A stretch of 64,000 nucleotides of DNA. It comes from SpSt-398 sp033762195. Its GTDB lineage: Bacteria; Bacteroidota; Bacteroidia; Chitinophagales; Chitinophagaceae. The position numbers were made by a program, and so were the translations under genes. The DNA lies in NCBI GenBank assembly GCA_033762195.1, contig JANRLV010000058.1:12341-76340 (forward strand), in the 5' to 3' direction. The notes beneath the pieces were generated by a model. The model worked only from the letters and a program-made list of their open reading frames with translations. It was not told the DNA's origin and searched no databases. This document shows, piece after piece, positions 17,359-26,201 of the stretch; positions within the stretch are counted from its first letter, which is position 1, and each line of letters starts with the position of its first letter.

Positions 17359-18996
17359 ATGGACAGAAGAGCATTTCTCACCGCGGCACGCAAAAAGGTA
17401 AGCACCAAAAAGGAACCGGTCCGTTCATTCGAGGAACGCGTGGACAGTGACCTGACGCCTTATGCGGGTGCCTGGACCAGACAGGAAGTGGCCCACCTGC
17501 TTAAACGCACCATGTTTGGTGCGACCAAAGCGGATATCGACCATTTCCTGACGCTTACGCCCAGTCAGGCTATCGATGAACTGCTGAATAATATTCCGGT
17601 GGTATCCCCTCCGGTCCGTGATTATGGGTTGATTGCCGATGACGACGGTGTATTGCATGATGATGTAGGCGTGCCTCAGGGCCAGACCTGGGTAAATGAT
17701 TTCAATACCACAAGTTTTTCTGAGATACGTGGTTCGATCAACCGCCTCCGTGTGGAAAGCCTGCGCAAATGGTGGTCGGGTCTCATCATCAACCAGAACA
17801 GAAGTATCTGGGAAAAGATGGTCCTTTTCTGGCATCACCATTTCTCGGTGCAGGTAGAGGAAGTAGACAATGCCACCATGATGTGGAGACACCACAACCT
17901 CCTTCGAAGCAATGCCCTGGGCAATGTAAAACAACTGGTAAAGGATGTGACCATTGATCCGGCCATGTTGATCCACCTGAATGGTTATCTCAATACCCGT
18001 CTCGCTCCCGATGAGAACTATGCACGCGAATTACAGGAACTCTTTAGTGTTGGAAAAGGGCCTGGTTCGGAATATACAGAGAACGATGTGATCGCGGCAG
18101 CCCGGGTGCTGACCGGATGGCGGATCAATAGCAATACATATACCTCGTATCTGGATGCCAGCAGCCATGATACAGGCTCCAAGTCCTTCTCTGCCTTTTA
18201 CAATAACACTACTATTTCCAATACAGGCGAAACAGAAGTGGACGCTTTGGTGGATATGATCTTCAATACAACCGAATCGGCGCGTTTTATTTGCCGTAAA
18301 CTTTATACCTGGTTTGTATACTACCAGATCGATGAGCAGACTGAAACAGATGTGATCGAACCCCTGGCCCAATTGCTGATTTCCAGCAACTATGAGGTAA
18401 AACCCGTTTTATCTGCCCTGTTGAAGAGCGAACATTTCTTTGACCCGCTCAACCAGGCTTGTTATATCAAGAGCCCGCTGGATATGATCGCCGGTACGCT
18501 TCGCGAATTCAGCGTGCCCTTCCCGGTATATACCAACTATGCAACAGGCTATCCCCTGTTCTATTCGATCTATCAGCGTGCCGCTGAAATGCAGCAGACC
18601 CTGTTTCAACCACCGGATGTTTCGGGCTGGCAGGCCTATTATCAGGATCCCATGTATTACGAGATCTGGGTAAACAGTAACTCGCTGCCCAAACGGGCCG
18701 ACTTTACCGATGCCCTGGTAGCGGATGATGTGATCGATTGCCGGGCATTTGCGGCTTATTCTTCGAACCCCGCCGATCCCAATCAATTGATCGATGATAT
18801 CACGGCCTTGTTATTACGGTATCCCTTATCGGCCAATTCAAAGACCTATGTAAAGAATAATTTTCTGATCAATAATTCAGGCAATGATGCTACCTGGACC
18901 AATGCCTGGAACAGCAATAATAACGCGGTCATCAATCCGGCATTAAAAGATATGTTCCGTTTTCTGATGAACCTGCCTGAATTTCATTTAATCTGA
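17359..18996 (+). CDS. DUF1800 family protein
   Basis: 545 residues. Family marks include HLLKRTMFGATKADIDHFL, WEKMVLFWHHHFSVQVEEVD, NYARELQELFSVGKG and PPDVSGWQ. Function is unknown, but DUF1800 and DUF1501 genes are regularly paired, as here, next to T9SS-type proteins. No classical signal peptide is obvious; the start is polar (MDRRAFLTAARKK) and could be a twin-arginine-like or atypical signal. AAAACTAAC (17347-17355) just before the ATG is also found in the eno leader. Confidence 0.9.
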   Translation: MDRRAFLTAARKKVSTKKEPVRSFEERVDSDLTPYAGAWTRQEVAHLLKRTMFGATKADIDHFLTLTPSQAIDELLNNIPVVSPPVRDYGLIADDDGVLHDDVGVPQGQTWVNDFNTTSFSEIRGSINRLRVESLRKWWSGLIINQNRSIWEKMVLFWHHHFSVQVEEVDNATMMWRHHNLLRSNALGNVKQLVKDVTIDPAMLIHLNGYLNTRLAPDENYARELQELFSVGKGPGSEYTENDVIAAARVLTGWRINSNTYTSYLDASSHDTGSKSFSAFYNNTTISNTGETEVDALVDMIFNTTESARFICRKLYTWFVYYQIDEQTETDVIEPLAQLLISSNYEVKPVLSALLKSEHFFDPLNQACYIKSPLDMIAGTLREFSVPFPVYTNYATGYPLFYSIYQRAAEMQQTLFQPPDVSGWQAYYQDPMYYEIWVNSNSLPKRADFTDALVADDVIDCRAFAAYSSNPADPNQLIDDITALLLRYPLSANSKTYVKNNFLINNSGNDATWTNAWNSNNNAVINPALKDMFRFLMNLPEFHLI

Positions 18997-19039
18997 TAAA
19001 GCCCCATAACCCTATTTAAAAAACCGAAAGAGTCAGCCC

Positions 19040-20650
19040 ATGAACCGTAGAAACTTCCTGAGAAATAGTGTCCCGGCAGCCGTTACACTCCCCACGTTCC
19101 TGAACGGGTTTTCCTTTACCGCTTTTGGATCGGCGGCGGATAATTCCCTTTCCCGGTTATTGGGTGGCGAGGCCGCCAACGACCATGTATTGGTATTGAT
19201 CCAACTGGCCGGAGGTAATGATGGCATCAACATGGTGATCCCATTGGATGTCTACGCAAACTATTATAATGCACGGACCAATATCGCCATCCCCCAAAGT
19301 AAAGTGCTGCGGTTGGATGGAACCGATCGCTCGGGTTTGCACCCGGCAATGACCGATCTGCAGAATATGTTCAACGATGGCAAACTCAACGTGGTGCAGT
19401 CTGTAGGATATGAAAACCAGGATTTCTCGCATTTCCGTTCAACCGATATCTGGATGAGTGGAGATGCCACCCGCAACCGGTTAGACCGTGTAAAGACCGG
19501 TTGGCTGGGGCGTTATTTGGAAAATGAATATCCCGGCTATCCCGATGCCTATCCCAATACCGATATGCCCGATCCGCTGGCGATCCAGATCAGCAACGTG
19601 CCTACCTTAAAGGTGCAAGGGCCGATCCTTTCCATGGGATTAAGCATTACCGATCCGGAGAAACTCTACACCTTTGTCAATCCCTTTAGTGATTATCCCC
19701 TGACAGCACCCGCCGCGAATAAAGAACTGCGGTATGTAAGGATCATCTCGGAAAAAACAAAGATCTACTCGGATATCATCCGCGCCGCTTATCAAAGGGC
19801 CAATAACCTGGCTACTTATCCAGATAACAGTCTTGCCCACCAGTTGCAGATCGTTGCCCGGTTGATCAAAGGTGGATTGAAAACCAAAGTCTATACCGTC
19901 TCCATCGGCGGATTTGATACACATAAAAAACAGGTTAACGCGAGTGATACCACAACCGGTAATCACGCCAACCTGATGAAGCAGATATCGACCGGCATCA
20001 GCGCCTTTCAACGTGACCTTGAACTGATGGGAGAAGATGACCGTGTAATGGGAATGACCTTCTCTGAATTTGGTCGCCGGATAAAATCAAATGCAAGCCT
20101 GGGCACAGACCATGGTGCCGCTGCCCCACTATTCCTCTTTGGTAAACACGTGAAAAAAGGAGTGTTGGGAAACAGCCCCGACATCCCTTCGGATATCCAG
20201 GTAGTGAATAATATCCCTTATCAATATGATTTCAGGAGTGTATATGCATCCGTGCTGGAAAGATGGTTCTGTGTACAACAACCATTGATCGATTCCATCC
20301 TGCTGAGAAATTATCAGTCACTTCCGCTGATCAAAGGTGGACCTTGCGGACTCCCGGATGATATTGATGATACCAATAACCAATCAAACAACCTGATCCT
20401 GAAACTCTGGCCAAATCCATATACGGTTAATGCCACCCTACAGTTCTCTACTGAAGGCGGACATACCCTTATCCAGCAAATGAATGCACTGGGACAGGTG
20501 GTGCGGGTACATACCAACCAGGATTATGCAGCGGGTACGTATAATGTGGATATTTATGGAGATGGTTTGCCGGCAGGTGTGTACTTCATCCGCTTGCAGA
20601 ATAAATCACTGCAGAAAGTGATCAGTGTAGTGAAGACCTCGCAGGATTAG
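19040..20650 (+). CDS. DUF1501 family protein with T9SS sorting domain
   Basis: 536 residues. The N-terminus MNRRNFLRNSVPAAVTLPTF is Tat-like (RRNFLRNS). The DUF1501 core, related to alkaline-phosphatase-like/sulfatase folds, shows VLIQLAGGNDGINMVIPLD, GLHPAMTDLQNMF, DFSHFRSTDIWMSG, SIGGFDTHKKQ and TFSEFGRRIKSN. The last ~80 residues (LKLWPNPYTVNATLQF to KVISVVKT) form a type A T9SS sorting domain. It probably partners with the DUF1800 protein. It ends in a bidirectional terminator shared with korA. Confidence 0.9.
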   Translation: MNRRNFLRNSVPAAVTLPTFLNGFSFTAFGSAADNSLSRLLGGEAANDHVLVLIQLAGGNDGINMVIPLDVYANYYNARTNIAIPQSKVLRLDGTDRSGLHPAMTDLQNMFNDGKLNVVQSVGYENQDFSHFRSTDIWMSGDATRNRLDRVKTGWLGRYLENEYPGYPDAYPNTDMPDPLAIQISNVPTLKVQGPILSMGLSITDPEKLYTFVNPFSDYPLTAPAANKELRYVRIISEKTKIYSDIIRAAYQRANNLATYPDNSLAHQLQIVARLIKGGLKTKVYTVSIGGFDTHKKQVNASDTTTGNHANLMKQISTGISAFQRDLELMGEDDRVMGMTFSEFGRRIKSNASLGTDHGAAAPLFLFGKHVKKGVLGNSPDIPSDIQVVNNIPYQYDFRSVYASVLERWFCVQQPLIDSILLRNYQSLPLIKGGPCGLPDDIDDTNNQSNNLILKLWPNPYTVNATLQFSTEGGHTLIQQMNALGQVVRVHTNQDYAAGTYNVDIYGDGLPAGVYFIRLQNKSLQKVISVVKTSQD

Positions 20651-20752
20651 GAAATAAGAACTGAGAAATAATAAAAATAAAATAAGGAATCAGGAAGTGG
20701 GGTAAGTATCTCCAGCGTCCTGATTCCTTATTTTTATTCTCTTATTCCTTGT
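20650..20752. terminator. Bidirectional terminator that is also a heptad palindrome
   Basis: AAATAAGGAATCAGGA (20680-20695) pairs perfectly with TCCTGATTCCTTATTT (20718-20733), flanked by A- and T-rich runs. It suits both converging transcripts. The whole gap has a 7-bp period: left units from 20650 GGAAATA, AGAACTG, AGAAATA, ATAAAAA, TAAAATA, AGGAATC, AGGAAGT; right units from 20718 TCCTGAT, TCCTTAT, TTTTATT, CTCTTAT, TCCTTGT. The left arm starts on the last base of the stop codon. Confidence 0.85.
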
Positions 20753-20754
20753 TT

Positions 20755-22599
20755 TTACAAGTACTTCCGTATTTCCTCCACCAATTCCGCCTTCATGATC
20801 GGCACACCGGTGATCTTATTATATCCAACCGCATCTATCAGAAATACATCGCGGATGATCTTGATGAGTTGTCCGTTGTTGATCTCAGGGATCAGCACCT
20901 TGTCATAATTCTTAAGAATATCGCCCAGGTTTCTGGGAAAGGGCCGTACATACCGCAGGTGGGCATGCGCCACGGCATGGCCTTCATCCACCAGTTCAGA
21001 AACGGCGGTCTTGATCGCTCCATAGGTAGAACCCCAACCCAAAACCAACACTTTTCCTTTTGAAGGTCCATTGTCGATCTTTTGTTCGGGGATATAGTCA
21101 GCGAGCATGTCTACTTTGGCCTGACGGGTCTTCACCATATGCTGGTGGTTGTCGGGGTCATAACTCACATTACCCGTAATATCTTGTTTTTCGAGTCCGC
21201 CGATCCGGTGTTCCAGACCCGGTGTACCCGGAATGGCCCAGGGGCGTGTCAGTTTCTCATCCCGTTTGTAGGGTTGATACTTGATCTCGCCTTCATCCAA
21301 TCCGGTTTTGAATTTTACCGTGATCGTTGGCAGATCAGCGCTTACCGGGAACTTCCAGGGCTCTGCACCATTCGCGATATAACCATCACTCAGCAACATC
21401 ACCGGTGTCATGTGCTGAACAGAAAGACGGGCTGCTTCATAAGCAACTTCAAAACAATCGGCAGGTGTGGAGGCAGAGATGATCGGCATGGGACATTCAC
21501 CATTCCGGCCATAATAAGCCTGCATCAGGTCACTCTGCTCGGTCTTTGTAGGCAAACCGGTCGAAGGTCCACCCCTTTGAATATTCACGATCACCAGGGG
21601 AATCTCCAGCATAACAGCCAATCCGATGGCTTCGCCTTTCAAAGCAATACCGGGACCCGAAGAGGTTGTCACGGCCAGGCTTCCTCCATAACTGGCACCA
21701 ATGGCCGAAGCGATCGCGGCGATCTCATCTTCTGCCTGAAAAGTGCGTACCCCAAAATTCTTATGTTTCGAAAGTTCGTGTAAGATATCGGAGGCCGGTG
21801 TAATCGGATAAGATCCGAGGAAAAGAGGCAGTCCACTTTTCTGGGCAGCGGCTACAAGACCATATGACAAAGCCTGGTTCCCCATCACCGAACGATAGGT
21901 ACCTGATTCCATCTTGGCCTTCTCCACACGGTAGGTGGTGGTAAATGTCTCGGTGGTATCACCGTAATTATATCCGGCACGTAATACTTTGATGTTGCTG
22001 TCCAGGATATCTGGTTTCTTACCAAATTTTTCCGTCAGGAATTGTTCCGTGTTCTCCAGGGAGCGTCCGTACATCCAATACAAAAACCCGAGCACGAACA
22101 TATTCTTGGCCCGGTCCTTTTCCTTCATCCCCATGGTCATTTCACTCAGGGACTCGCGGGTCAATTTGGTCACATCGATCTTGATGACCTCATAATTCCC
22201 CAGGCTGCCATCTTCCAATGGGTTTACCCCATCCGGATAGTTCGCCAGGCGCAGGTTCTTGGTATCAAAGCCATCAGTATTGGCGATGATCTTTCCCCCC
22301 TTTTTTAAAACAGCCAGATTTGTTTTGAGTGCAGCGGCATTCATGGCCACCAGCACATCGCACATATCACCAGGGGTGAACACGGGTTTACTGGAAAAAC
22401 GCAATTGGAAACCACTCACACCAGGGATCGTTCCCTGTGGGGCGCGGATTTCCGCAGGGAAATCCGGAAAGGTTGCCAAATCGATACCTAAGAGGGCTGT
22501 ATTGTTGGTAAATTGACTGCCGGTAAGCTGCATTCCATCACCACTGTCTCCTGCAAACTTGATCACCACATCTTCTACCACCTGAACTTGTCTGGCCAT
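20755..22599 (-). CDS. korA: 2-oxoacid:ferredoxin oxidoreductase, fused gamma-alpha subunit
   Basis: 614 residues: N-terminal gamma domain (GDSGDGMQLTGSQFTNNTAL, about 1-190), then the alpha pyrimidine-binding region (GLPLFLGSYPITPASDILHE) and C-terminal GWGSTYGAIKTAVSEL. It most likely takes part in 2-oxoglutarate to succinyl-CoA conversion with ferredoxin as acceptor. The TPP-binding beta subunit normally encoded just downstream is missing here: the next gene on that side is the convergent DUF1501 gene. The partner must lie elsewhere, or this is a stand-alone copy. Confidence 0.93.
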   Translation of the reverse strand: MARQVQVVEDVVIKFAGDSGDGMQLTGSQFTNNTALLGIDLATFPDFPAEIRAPQGTIPGVSGFQLRFSSKPVFTPGDMCDVLVAMNAAALKTNLAVLKKGGKIIANTDGFDTKNLRLANYPDGVNPLEDGSLGNYEVIKIDVTKLTRESLSEMTMGMKEKDRAKNMFVLGFLYWMYGRSLENTEQFLTEKFGKKPDILDSNIKVLRAGYNYGDTTETFTTTYRVEKAKMESGTYRSVMGNQALSYGLVAAAQKSGLPLFLGSYPITPASDILHELSKHKNFGVRTFQAEDEIAAIASAIGASYGGSLAVTTSSGPGIALKGEAIGLAVMLEIPLVIVNIQRGGPSTGLPTKTEQSDLMQAYYGRNGECPMPIISASTPADCFEVAYEAARLSVQHMTPVMLLSDGYIANGAEPWKFPVSADLPTITVKFKTGLDEGEIKYQPYKRDEKLTRPWAIPGTPGLEHRIGGLEKQDITGNVSYDPDNHQHMVKTRQAKVDMLADYIPEQKIDNGPSKGKVLVLGWGSTYGAIKTAVSELVDEGHAVAHAHLRYVRPFPRNLGDILKNYDKVLIPEINNGQLIKIIRDVFLIDAVGYNKITGVPIMKAELVEEIRKYL

Positions 22600-22715
22600 A
22601 TCGGTTAAACTTCTGTTTTTTGATTTTTAAGCAATCGAATAATCCGCATATTTAGTAAAATTCGTGCAAATTGAAGATGATTCCCTGCACAAATTTCGCT
22701 GACTTCTTTTTGTTC

Positions 22716-23990
22716 CTACCTGGTTATGGCTGGTTTCCCAAAATAGGGATGCAGCACGGCCGGTAATGAAATGGCGTCCGGCCCCTGGTTATTCTCCAGT
22801 AAACAGGCCACGATCCGGGGCAGGGCCAGGGAACTTCCATTGAGTGAATGGGCCATTTGGGTCTTTCCGTTTCCATCCTTGAAACGGATCTTCATCCGGT
22901 TGGTCTGAAAGGACTCGAAATTGCTCACCGAACTCACTTCCAGCCATTTCCCCTGGGCTGCGCTATATACCTCAAAGTCATAGGTCAAAGCCGAGGCAAA
23001 ACTCATATCCCCGCCGCAAAGTTTCAGGATGCGGTAAGGGAGTTCGAGGGTGTTCAATAACCGCTCCACATGCTCGACCATCTGTTCCAAAACGGCATAA
23101 CTCGTATCGGGGTGCACCAGTTGAACGATCTCCACCTTGTCAAACTGGTGGACCCTGTTCAGCCCCCGTACATCGGAACCAAAGCTACCCGCTTCCCTAC
23201 GGAAACAGGGGGAATAAGCGGTCATGCGTATCGGTAGGTCTGCTTCTTTCAGTATCTCGCCGCGGTAAATATTGGTCACCGGTACCTCGGCCGTAGGGAT
23301 CATGTAAAAATTATCGGCGGGCATATAATACATCTGCCCTTCCTTATCCGGCAATTGCCCGGTACCATAGGCGGTATCCTGGTTTACCATCAACGGGGGC
23401 AGGTATTCGGTATAGCCTGCGGTTGTATTAAAATCAAGGAAATAAGAGATCAACGCCCTTTCCAGTTTGGCCCCCTGGCCTTTAAATAGGGGGAAACCAC
23501 TCCCGGTAATCTTGGCCCCGGTTTCAAAATCAACAATATCGTACTGCTTGATCAACTCCCAATGGGGCAGCGCACCGGCAGGCAACTCCGGTTTTTTGCC
23601 ACCTTCCCGAACCGTGATATTGTCGGCGGCAGAATGACCGGCCTGCACTTTTTCCGAAGGGAGATTGGGCAATTTGACCAGTTCGGTCTCCAGCGTCTTT
23701 TCTACCTGGGCCAGTTGCTCAGACAAAGGCTGTAGCACCGCCTTGAGGTCGGCCACTTCTTTTTTCTTTCCTTCCGCCTCTTCTTTTTGGCCTTTGCCCA
23801 TCAGCATTCCGATCTCTTTCGAAGCGGCATTTACCCGGGCCTGGGTGGTGTCAAATTCCAACTGGAGTTTCTTCCGCTCCTCATCCAGGCGCAATACTTC
23901 GTCAACCACGGACAGCTCCTTGAAATTCTTTATCGTAAGACGTTCTTTGACCAGGGCTGTTTGCTGACGTATAAAAGGAACCTGTAACAT
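22716..23990 (-). CDS. serS: Seryl-tRNA synthetase
   Basis: 424 residues from ATG 23990 (MLQVPFIRQQTALVKERL); a longer frame to 24050 would run through the promoter. An N-terminal coiled-coil arm (about 25-110) precedes the class II core with motif 2 (FRREAGSFGSDVRGLNRVHQF) and motif 3 (NGSSLALPRIVACLLEN). It charges tRNA-Ser. A consensus -7 element lies 17 bp upstream of the start. Confidence 0.97.
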   Translation of the reverse strand: MLQVPFIRQQTALVKERLTIKNFKELSVVDEVLRLDEERKKLQLEFDTTQARVNAASKEIGMLMGKGQKEEAEGKKKEVADLKAVLQPLSEQLAQVEKTLETELVKLPNLPSEKVQAGHSAADNITVREGGKKPELPAGALPHWELIKQYDIVDFETGAKITGSGFPLFKGQGAKLERALISYFLDFNTTAGYTEYLPPLMVNQDTAYGTGQLPDKEGQMYYMPADNFYMIPTAEVPVTNIYRGEILKEADLPIRMTAYSPCFRREAGSFGSDVRGLNRVHQFDKVEIVQLVHPDTSYAVLEQMVEHVERLLNTLELPYRILKLCGGDMSFASALTYDFEVYSAAQGKWLEVSSVSNFESFQTNRMKIRFKDGNGKTQMAHSLNGSSLALPRIVACLLENNQGPDAISLPAVLHPYFGKPAITR

Positions 23991-24006
23991 GGAGCGAAAA
24001 TTTGCG

Positions 24007-24014
24007 CAAAGATA
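24007..24014 (-). promoter_or_regulatory. -7 promoter element for serS
   Basis: TATCTTTG on the minus strand matches TAnnTTTG exactly. The expected transcript start is about 24000, giving a leader near 10 bases. This also supports the serS start at 23990. Confidence 0.6.
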
Positions 24015-24097
24015 GTTGAATCCCCAGACAGAAATTCCCGCCATAATCAATGAAATCTATCTTCCTTTGCATGTACTAAGAAAACTATTTTCACCGT

Positions 24098-24445
24098 ATG
24101 ACAACATTTCAAGATGACCTGCAAACGCGTTGGTGGACCCTCGAAGCCCAATTGGTAGAACGGTTTGGGAAAAAACCCGACCTGGAAACCATCCTGTTCC
24201 TGATCGGTATCCAGGAGTTTGGGCAGATAAAAGAAACCTTTACCAAAGAACAAAAACAAGACCTGATGCACGTGGCCGTTTGCAGCCTTTTATCACAAAG
24301 CGGCTATTATACCCTGGAAGGAAAGGATCCGGACGGGTGGCCTCATTTCCGCCAGTTGAAACCCATGCCCGAAATGAACGCCAAAGAGCAGGAGGATTTT
24401 TTAAAAGACCATATTTTGCTTTACTTGCAAGACCATCAATTCTGA
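24098..24445 (+). CDS. Conserved-looking hypothetical cytoplasmic protein
   Basis: 115 residues, no signal or membrane segment. Helical start (FQDDLQTRWWTLEAQLVERF), then ETILFLIGIQEFGQ, HVAVCSLLSQSGYYTLEGKDPDGWPHF and a C-terminal helix. I do not know a function. It is divergent from serS (TTCCTTTG at about 24062 is a near-match -7 element) and lies 6 bp before the cyclophilin gene, so the two are probably co-transcribed. Confidence 0.8.
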   Translation: MTTFQDDLQTRWWTLEAQLVERFGKKPDLETILFLIGIQEFGQIKETFTKEQKQDLMHVAVCSLLSQSGYYTLEGKDPDGWPHFRQLKPMPEMNAKEQEDFLKDHILLYLQDHQF

Positions 24446-24451
24446 CAAGAC

Positions 24452-25156
24452 ATGATAAAAAAATGGATCATTGCCCTTGTGGCCGTTTTCTTCACGCTGT
24501 CCTTGAATGCACAAAAGGATTCTACCTTAAAAAAGAAGGACAGGAAACGCGATGTATTAATACAAACCACTATGGGTGATATGGTGGTGCGGCTATCGGA
24601 TTCGACGCCCTTGCACAGGGATAATTTCCTTCGCATGGTTAAGATCGGGTACTTTGATAGTTTATTGTTTCACCGTGTTATCAGGGAATTCATGATCCAG
24701 GGTGGCGACCCCGAGAGCAAGCGGGCTGCCAAAGGTCAGCCGCTGGGCAGTGGAGGGCCATCGTTCCGCATTCCTGCGGAATTCAGACCGGGCCTTTTTC
24801 ATAAGAAAGGCGTCATAGCTGCCGCCCGCAATAATAACCCCGAAAAAGCCAGCAGCCCCAGCCAGTTTTATATAGTTCAGGGAAAAAAATACACAGATGC
24901 TGAACTGGATAACCTGGAAAAAACCCGGCTTGAAGGCCGTTCCATTCCATTGGTACAGCGGGAGGTATATAAAACCCTTGGCGGCACCCCACAACTCGAT
25001 CAAAACTATACCGTGTTTGGGGAAGTGGTAAAAGGATTGGAAGTAGTGGATAAGATCGCTGGTGTTGAAACCAGTAAAGGCCCCGACCGTGATCGTCCGT
25101 TGGAAGATGTACGCATCATTCATGCCCAACTGGTCAAACGGAAAAAGAAAGGATAA
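24452..25156 (+). CDS. Secreted cyclophilin-type peptidyl-prolyl isomerase
   Basis: 234 residues. A signal peptide (about 1-21, ending LNAQ) makes it periplasmic or exported. The cyclophilin core starts at about 33 (VLIQTTMGDMVVRLSD) with FHRVIREFMIQGGDP, the active-site arginine in that motif, then SQFYIVQGKKYTD and QNYTVFGEVVKGLEVVDKI. It catalyses cis-trans proline isomerisation. It is co-directional with gcvH 55 bp downstream, but that gap holds a promoter-like element. Confidence 0.93.
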   Translation: MIKKWIIALVAVFFTLSLNAQKDSTLKKKDRKRDVLIQTTMGDMVVRLSDSTPLHRDNFLRMVKIGYFDSLLFHRVIREFMIQGGDPESKRAAKGQPLGSGGPSFRIPAEFRPGLFHKKGVIAAARNNNPEKASSPSQFYIVQGKKYTDAELDNLEKTRLEGRSIPLVQREVYKTLGGTPQLDQNYTVFGEVVKGLEVVDKIAGVETSKGPDRDRPLEDVRIIHAQLVKRKKKG

Positions 25157-25184
25157 GAAAATACAGTTTTACCCATCGATTTCT

Positions 25185-25192
25185 CATATTTG
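25185..25192 (+). promoter_or_regulatory. Possible -7 element for gcvH
   Basis: CATATTTG differs from TAnnTTTG at one position and lies 20 bp before the gcvH ATG. It suggests gcvH has its own start rather than relying on the cyclophilin transcript. Confidence 0.35.
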
Positions 25193-25211
25193 CAATTCAA
25201 AAATCACGCGC

Positions 25212-25589
25212 ATGAATATTCCCGCTCAACTTCGCTACACCAAGGACCATGAATGGATCAAACTGGAAGGACAGACCGCTACGATCGGCATTACGGATTT
25301 TGCCCAGGGTGAGTTGGGTGATATCGTTTATGTGGAGGTAGAAACCATTGGCAAGGCATTGGCTGCCGGTGAAATTTTTGGAACAGTGGAAGCGGTGAAG
25401 ACCGTATCCGACCTGTTTCTGCCCGTTGCCGGTACCATCACGGAGCTGAATCCAGCCCTGGCCAATGCCCCGGAACTGGTGAACAGCGACCCCTATGGGG
25501 AAGGATGGATGATAAAAATGACCGTAAATAACCCTGCCGACGTCGATGCCCTGCTCGATGCGGCTGGTTATGAGGCAGAAATCGGCTAA
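25212..25589 (+). CDS. gcvH: Glycine cleavage system H protein
   Basis: 125 residues from ATG 25212. It carries the aminomethyl group between the P, T and L proteins on lipoyl-lysine. The lipoylation site is Lys63 in GTVEAVKTVSD; the start RYTKDHEWIKLEG and the end SDPYGEGWMIKMTV are family marks. gcvP and gcvT are not nearby. An intrinsic terminator follows. Confidence 0.97.
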   Translation: MNIPAQLRYTKDHEWIKLEGQTATIGITDFAQGELGDIVYVEVETIGKALAAGEIFGTVEAVKTVSDLFLPVAGTITELNPALANAPELVNSDPYGEGWMIKMTVNNPADVDALLDAAGYEAEIG

Positions 25590-25620
25590 AACCAGGAAAA
25601 ACAAATTTTCGTATATCAAG

Positions 25621-25642
25621 GCGGACCCGGTCCGCTTTTTTT
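25621..25642 (+). terminator. Intrinsic terminator after gcvH
   Basis: Stem GCGGAC / GTCCGC with a CCG loop, followed by seven T. Confidence 0.88.
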
Positions 25643-25660
25643 ATATCTTTTACCAACTAC

Positions 25661-26200
25661 TTGAACCAAAAAGGTACATACAGCGAACAGGAGCTGGTGG
25701 CATTATTGCGTGAGCAGGATGAGCCGGCCTTTGGTTATCTATACGATAACTATGCTGGTGCCTTGTATGGAGTAATCCTGCAGGTAGTGCATGAAACAGA
25801 GACCGCAAACGATGTTTTGCAGGAGGTCTTTGTCAATATCTGGCGCAAGATCCAGTTATACGACCCCTCCAAAGGAAGGCTCTATACCTGGATGCTGAAC
25901 ATAGCCCGGAATGCCGCCATTGACAAGATAAGGTCAAGGGCCTGGCAGGATAGCCGGAGAAACCTGTCATTGCCCGATAATGTGGAAACCATTGCCGCTT
26001 CCACCGGACCAAAAACAGACGATGTGGGGCTGAAACGTGTGTTGGGAAAATTGAAAGAGGAACACCGTACCCTGGTGGACCTGTCCTACTTCCAGGGATT
26101 TACCCACGAGGAGATCGCCCGAATGCTGGACATGCCCCTGGGAACAGTAAAAACAAGAATACGAAGTGCATTAACACAATTACGAACTCTATTGCAATAA
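25661..26200 (+). CDS. ECF-type RNA polymerase sigma factor
   Basis: 179 residues from a TTG start at 25661; no better ATG is available without losing conserved sequence (TYSEQELVALLREQDEPAFGYLY). Region 2 (VLQEVFVNIWRKIQLYDPSKGRLYTWML) and region 4 (DLSYFQGFTHEEIARMLDMPLGTVKTRIRSAL) are clear. The anti-sigma gene starts 2 bp after the stop. TATCTTTT about 13 bp upstream resembles a -7 element but overlaps the gcvH terminator tail. Confidence 0.93.
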   Translation: MNQKGTYSEQELVALLREQDEPAFGYLYDNYAGALYGVILQVVHETETANDVLQEVFVNIWRKIQLYDPSKGRLYTWMLNIARNAAIDKIRSRAWQDSRRNLSLPDNVETIAASTGPKTDDVGLKRVLGKLKEEHRTLVDLSYFQGFTHEEIARMLDMPLGTVKTRIRSALTQLRTLLQ

Positions 26201-26201
26201 A

